Below are positions 20,826-23,659 of a stretch of 23,659 nucleotides of DNA, in pieces. Source of the DNA: a virus. Made by a program: the position numbers and the translations under genes. The notes beneath the pieces were generated by a model, which saw only the letters and a list, made by a program, of their open reading frames with translations, ran no database searches and was not told where the DNA came from. Within the stretch, counting starts at the first letter, position 1; each line of letters begins with the position of its first letter. The stretch spans positions 1 to 23,659 of IMG/VR virus record IMGVR_UViG_3300044731_000132, one strand, 5' to 3'.

Positions 20826-22493
20826 TTACCTGTTTGTTTTGATGATGACGATACCTGAGCCGCCATTGCCGCCAGCTAATGCTGTCGGTGAATTCATGGA
20901 CCCACCACCACCGCCACCACCAGTGTTTGCTTTTCCAGCATCTCCGTTTGCAGTTGCGTTTGCATTTCCACCACCACCGGCTCCGCCTGAGCCAGCAGCT
21001 ATCGTTGTTTGCGCGGGGAAAATATTCCCACCACCACCGCCACCACCAGCATAAGTTACAGAAGAGCCAGATATAGATGAAGCAGTTCCGGCCCCACCAT
21101 TACCTGATGTCGCTGGAGATGATGTCCCAGCACCGCCAGCCGCAGATGCACCGCCACCACCACCTGCCCCAAAGTTAGGTGGCGATATTAGGCCTGCCCC
21201 ACCATTGCTACCTTGGCTTGGGGAGGTAGATGGTGTATTGCCTGCGCCGCCAGGGGTTGTAGCATAGTTGCCGCCACCACCACTTCCACCAGCTCCAGCC
21301 GTTGCTGATGGGCCAGCAGTACCCCCTCGTCCACCACCCGTTGACGTAATCGTGGAAAACACCGAATCCGAACCATTCACAGCATTACCTGCTGCGTTGG
21401 CTGCACCCGCACCACCACCGCCGACTGTGACGGTATAAGAAGTCCCTGCGCTTACTGCGAGTCCTGTTCCCGTTCTGAAACCGCCAGCACCACCACCTCC
21501 ACCACGGTCTGAGCCACCCCCACCACCGCCAGCGACAACCAAGTAATCCACCGAAGTCACGCCTGGAGGTGCTACCCATGTGTTGCTTGCAGTAAAGACA
21601 ATCACACCTTGTGTTTGCATGGTGTATTGGATGATGACGATACCGGAGCCTCCTGTGCCTCCAGGTTGATTAGCCGCAAATGCCTTTCCGCCAGAACCTC
21701 CGCCGCCTGTGTTTACTGTTCCAGGATTACCGGGCGTGTCGTTACCAGTAGGCGTTGTGCCACCGCCACCTGCACCACCAGTTCCCCCTGTACCAATACT
21801 TACTCCACCTGCCCCACCGCCAGCATAAGTTACTGAAGACCCGCTTATACTTGATGTCTGACCATTACCACCATTACCCGCAACACTTGGAGAAGCGTTT
21901 CCTCCGCCTACCCCTGCCCCGCCACCACCGCCACCAACATACTGTGACGCTGTTCCGCCTGAATTACCCTGGGAGGGGCTTACAGAAGGTGTGTTGCCCG
22001 CAGCTCCTGCTGCAAACGGCGCTCCTACTGGATTGCCTGTTGCTCCACCACCGCTTCCACCCGCAGATGCAGGAGCGTTAGGGCCGGTCGTGCCTCCAGA
22101 AGCTCCGCCGCCTCCGCCTGCGGAAGTGATTGTTGAGAACACTGAGTTGTTACCGTTAGTTCCGGCTGCGGTTTGGGATAAACCCCCTGCGCCACCACTA
22201 CCAATAGTAACGGTGTATGAAGTGCCAGCAGTGACACTTAAACCAGTGCCTGTTCTAAACCCACCAGCTCCTCCGCCACCAGAACCACTTCCGGTATAAC
22301 CACCACCACCTCCACCAGCAACAACTAAGTAGTCAACGGTATCTACACCCGTTGGGCATATCCACGTTCCAGAGGCTGTGAAGGTTTCAATAACGGTGTA
22401 AGCCCCAGGCCAGTTATTACCCATCCGAGCAATAAACTGATCCTTGAGCGACCAGATGCCTGTAGCATCGGCATTGTTAGGAAACGTAGGCAT
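20826..22493 (-). CDS. Glycine-rich tail fibre/adhesin with two tandem domains
   Basis: A 555-residue protein. The first 30 residues (MPTFPNNADATGIWSLKDQF) look like a fibre-attachment sequence. It then has two copies of a Gly-rich domain, about 38-288 and 299-552. Each begins FTASxTW, then VDYLVVAGGGGGG, GAGGFRTGTGL, AGTSYTVT, NSVFSTITS or DSVFSTITS, SSISGSSVTYAGGG, and ends GGSGIVII. Long Gly runs suggest a polyglycine-II type sandwich, as known for some phage adhesins. I infer a role in host-surface recognition. It starts where the next gene's stop ends (ATG/TGA overlap) and has no chaperone-like C-terminus. Confidence 0.85.
   Translation of the reverse strand: MPTFPNNADATGIWSLKDQFIARMGNNWPGAYTVIETFTASGTWICPTGVDTVDYLVVAGGGGGGYTGSGSGGGGAGGFRTGTGLSVTAGTSYTVTIGSGGAGGLSQTAAGTNGNNSVFSTITSAGGGGGASGGTTGPNAPASAGGSGGGATGNPVGAPFAAGAAGNTPSVSPSQGNSGGTASQYVGGGGGGAGVGGGNASPSVAGNGGNGQTSSISGSSVTYAGGGAGGVSIGTGGTGGAGGGGTTPTGNDTPGNPGTVNTGGGGSGGKAFAANQPGGTGGSGIVIIQYTMQTQGVIVFTASNTWVAPPGVTSVDYLVVAGGGGGGSDRGGGGGAGGFRTGTGLAVSAGTSYTVTVGGGGAGAANAAGNAVNGSDSVFSTITSTGGGRGGTAGPSATAGAGGSGGGGNYATTPGGAGNTPSTSPSQGSNGGAGLISPPNFGAGGGGGASAAGGAGTSSPATSGNGGAGTASSISGSSVTYAGGGGGGGNIFPAQTTIAAGSGGAGGGGNANATANGDAGKANTGGGGGGGSMNSPTALAGGNGGSGIVIIKTNR
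20838..21599 (-). repeat. Second copy of the glycine-rich fibre domain
   Basis: This in-frame unit corresponds to residues about 299-552 of the fibre. Its landmark motifs match those of the other copy in the same order. Divergence between the copies is spread along the length, consistent with an old duplication. Confidence 0.8.
21630..22382 (-). repeat. First copy of the glycine-rich fibre domain
   Basis: This in-frame unit corresponds to residues about 38-288 of the fibre, ends in GGSGIVIIQYTM, and is separated from the second copy by only about ten residues. Confidence 0.8.
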
Positions 22494-22849
22494 CAGGCGA
22501 TCTCCTCATACGAAACCACTGCCTCAATCACTGACGATGCGTTTGCGGTTAACCTTAGCGAATCGTTTTCTTCCAGATAAATCGCACTACCACCAATAAC
22601 ATTTAACGAAGCATTGGTTGGTACCGTCACTTGGAAAGCAATCTCAAAGGCTGTTGTTGCGTTTTTATACACATCAACCGTTACCCATCCGTTTGTCCCT
22701 GAGATATTTGCTGCAATCAGGGTGTTGATTTTTAGGATCTTGCCTGACCCTGAAGAGTTGGTCACGATAGCTGTCGCAGAGCCAGTAACCGCTAAACCGG
22801 CGACTTTCCCGTAGATTGATGTGACATTGACAATGTTTGGATTTGCCAT
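22493..22849 (-). CDS. Conserved virion-associated protein, 118 aa
   Basis: The product begins MANPNIVNVTSIYGKVAGLA and is beta-rich with many Thr, Val, Asn and Ala residues. ATG 22849 is used rather than the longer frame because GGAGG precedes it by the correct distance. The MANPNIVNVTSIYGK start is a familiar conserved phage sequence, found next to tail fibre genes. It contains NVTVDVY-like strands (GWVTVDVYKNATTAFEIAF) and ends in VEAVVSYEEI-type strands, as in a small beta sandwich. I infer a tail or fibre accessory protein. It lies one base from the partial fibre gene and overlaps the glycine-rich fibre start. Confidence 0.8.
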   Translation of the reverse strand: MANPNIVNVTSIYGKVAGLAVTGSATAIVTNSSGSGKILKINTLIAANISGTNGWVTVDVYKNATTAFEIAFQVTVPTNASLNVIGGSAIYLEENDSLRLTANASSVIEAVVSYEEIA

Positions 22850-22850
22850 A

Positions 22851-23659
22851 TTAACCTCCGAAAACAATAGCCATAGCTACTGCGAATCCTGTTGTGGAAA
22901 TAGTTCCTGTTGCATTAGGAAGCGTTAAGGTCTGACTCGCTGTAAGCGTTGTTGGGGTAAGCGTTACTGCATAACTCGAAGTACCACCAGCCCGTCCTGC
23001 CAAAACCACAGCATCTTGCGTTGAAGCAGCCTCAGAACGAATCGCACTAGCTGCACGGAATGTCTGCGCTGCGGTAAAGGTTTGTGCCGTTCCTAATACA
23101 GCCAACGTACCCGTCGTAGGCAGCGTGACGTTTGTTGCGCCAGTAGATGTCAGCGTGATGCTATTTGCACCAGACGTAATAAGCGACGAACCGTTTGCAA
23201 CCGTCAGCGTACCCGTGCTTGTTGAGACTGTTAAGCCGTTGTACTTGCCGCCAGTAATATCACCCGTACTATCAGCAATCGTTACTGCCGAGTTTTGAAT
23301 TAACTTACCCGTCGTACCATCAAACCTAACGACTGCATTATCCGTTGAAGACGCAGGGCCGGTCACATCTCCACTACCACCGCCTCCAGTGGCAGCAATC
23401 GTGATACCACCCGAACTATTGGTAACCGTTATCCCCGAACCTGCGGTCAGTGTGGCAATCGAGAAACCCGATCCGTTACCAATCAGCAGTTGACCGTTCG
23501 TTGGTGTTGCCGTGTTACCCGTACCACCGTTACCAATTGGAAGCGTACCCGTGACTTGGGATGCTAGGTTGATGTTACTGATGGTGTTATTAGCACCGTT
23601 AATCGTCTTATTGGTCAGGGTTTCTGCACCTGCCAGCGTCGCCAACGTTCCTGTCGTGG
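22851..23659 (-). CDS. Partial tail fibre protein, repeat-rich C-terminal part
   Basis: The frame is open to the right edge and the 5' end is missing. At least 268 residues are present, ending in FAVAMAIVFGG. It is rich in Thr, Gly, Ser, Asn and Ala, with fibre-like units such as AGAETLTNKTINGANNTISN, GNGGTGNTATPTNGQLLIGN, SSTDNAVVRFDGTTGKLIQN and TGTLAVLGTAQTFTAAQTFR. These are typical of long trimeric tail fibres or spikes of environmental phages. A TTG within the window could be mistaken for a start, but upstream codons (TGT) continue the repeat. The late operon evidently continues to the right, where the structural genes for head and tail base would be expected. Confidence 0.88.
   Translation of the reverse strand, partial: TTGTLATLAGAETLTNKTINGANNTISNINLASQVTGTLPIGNGGTGNTATPTNGQLLIGNGSGFSIATLTAGSGITVTNSSGGITIAATGGGGSGDVTGPASSTDNAVVRFDGTTGKLIQNSAVTIADSTGDITGGKYNGLTVSTSTGTLTVANGSSLITSGANSITLTSTGATNVTLPTTGTLAVLGTAQTFTAAQTFRAASAIRSEAASTQDAVVLAGRAGGTSSYAVTLTPTTLTASQTLTLPNATGTISTTGFAVAMAIVFGG

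Noticed and set aside
20839-21054. Proline-rich plus-strand open frames opposite the glycine-rich fibre
   Set aside because: They are the antisense of Gly-rich codons (GGN read as CCN) and lack ribosome binding sites.
1-23659. Prophage or CRISPR evidence
   Set aside because: No integrase, attachment-site pair, repressor pair or regularly spaced repeats were seen; the repeats present are in-frame fibre or linker codons.

Overview
This window is a gene-dense stretch of a double-stranded DNA tailed bacteriophage (Caudoviricetes), probably podovirus-like. Nearly every base is coding and most neighbouring genes overlap by 1 to 30 bases. No stretch over about 35 bases lacks a gene, and no rRNA, tRNA, CRISPR array, insertion sequence or integrase was seen. 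Several small proteins resemble types common in phages from aquatic metagenomes, so an environmental proteobacterial phage is likely. The host cannot be named from this sequence.

Layout. Bases 1 to 4088 are a plus-strand early operon of small genes. It carries a recombination module: a Cas4/RecB-like nuclease with a probable iron-sulfur cluster, an ERF-family single-strand annealing protein, a small protein with an SSB-like acidic tail, and a Ref-like RecA-dependent nuclease at the 3' end. From 4073 to the right edge all genes but one lie on the minus strand and look like one late operon entering from beyond the right edge. Read in its own direction it encodes tail fibre proteins (a partial repeat fibre, a 118-residue protein, a glycine-rich fibre), small tail-associated proteins with a 2-oxoglutarate/Fe(II) oxygenase, a lysis cassette (two paralogous one-TM coiled-coil proteins, a 3-TM holin, a lysozyme), a tail nozzle-like protein, a jelly-roll-like protein, and a series ending in a 2221-residue polyvalent protein. 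That last block parallels the T7 order nozzle, gp13 (GNAT-like), gp14, gp15, gp16, so it is probably a DNA-ejection cassette.

The exception is a GIY-YIG endonuclease gene at 17208 to 17897 on the plus strand, wedged between lysozyme and nozzle genes. It is probably a selfish free-standing homing endonuclease with its own extended -10 promoter.

The most notable observation is an almost canonical FtsK gamma domain, with the DNA-reading Asn, Arg and Glu preserved, inside the giant polyvalent protein, which also has a gluzincin-type metallopeptidase motif. Others are a perfect 22-bp palindrome in the same gene, roughly fourfold excess of CCATGG with none in the last 7.5 kb, and a pair of tandem paralogous membrane proteins next to the holin.
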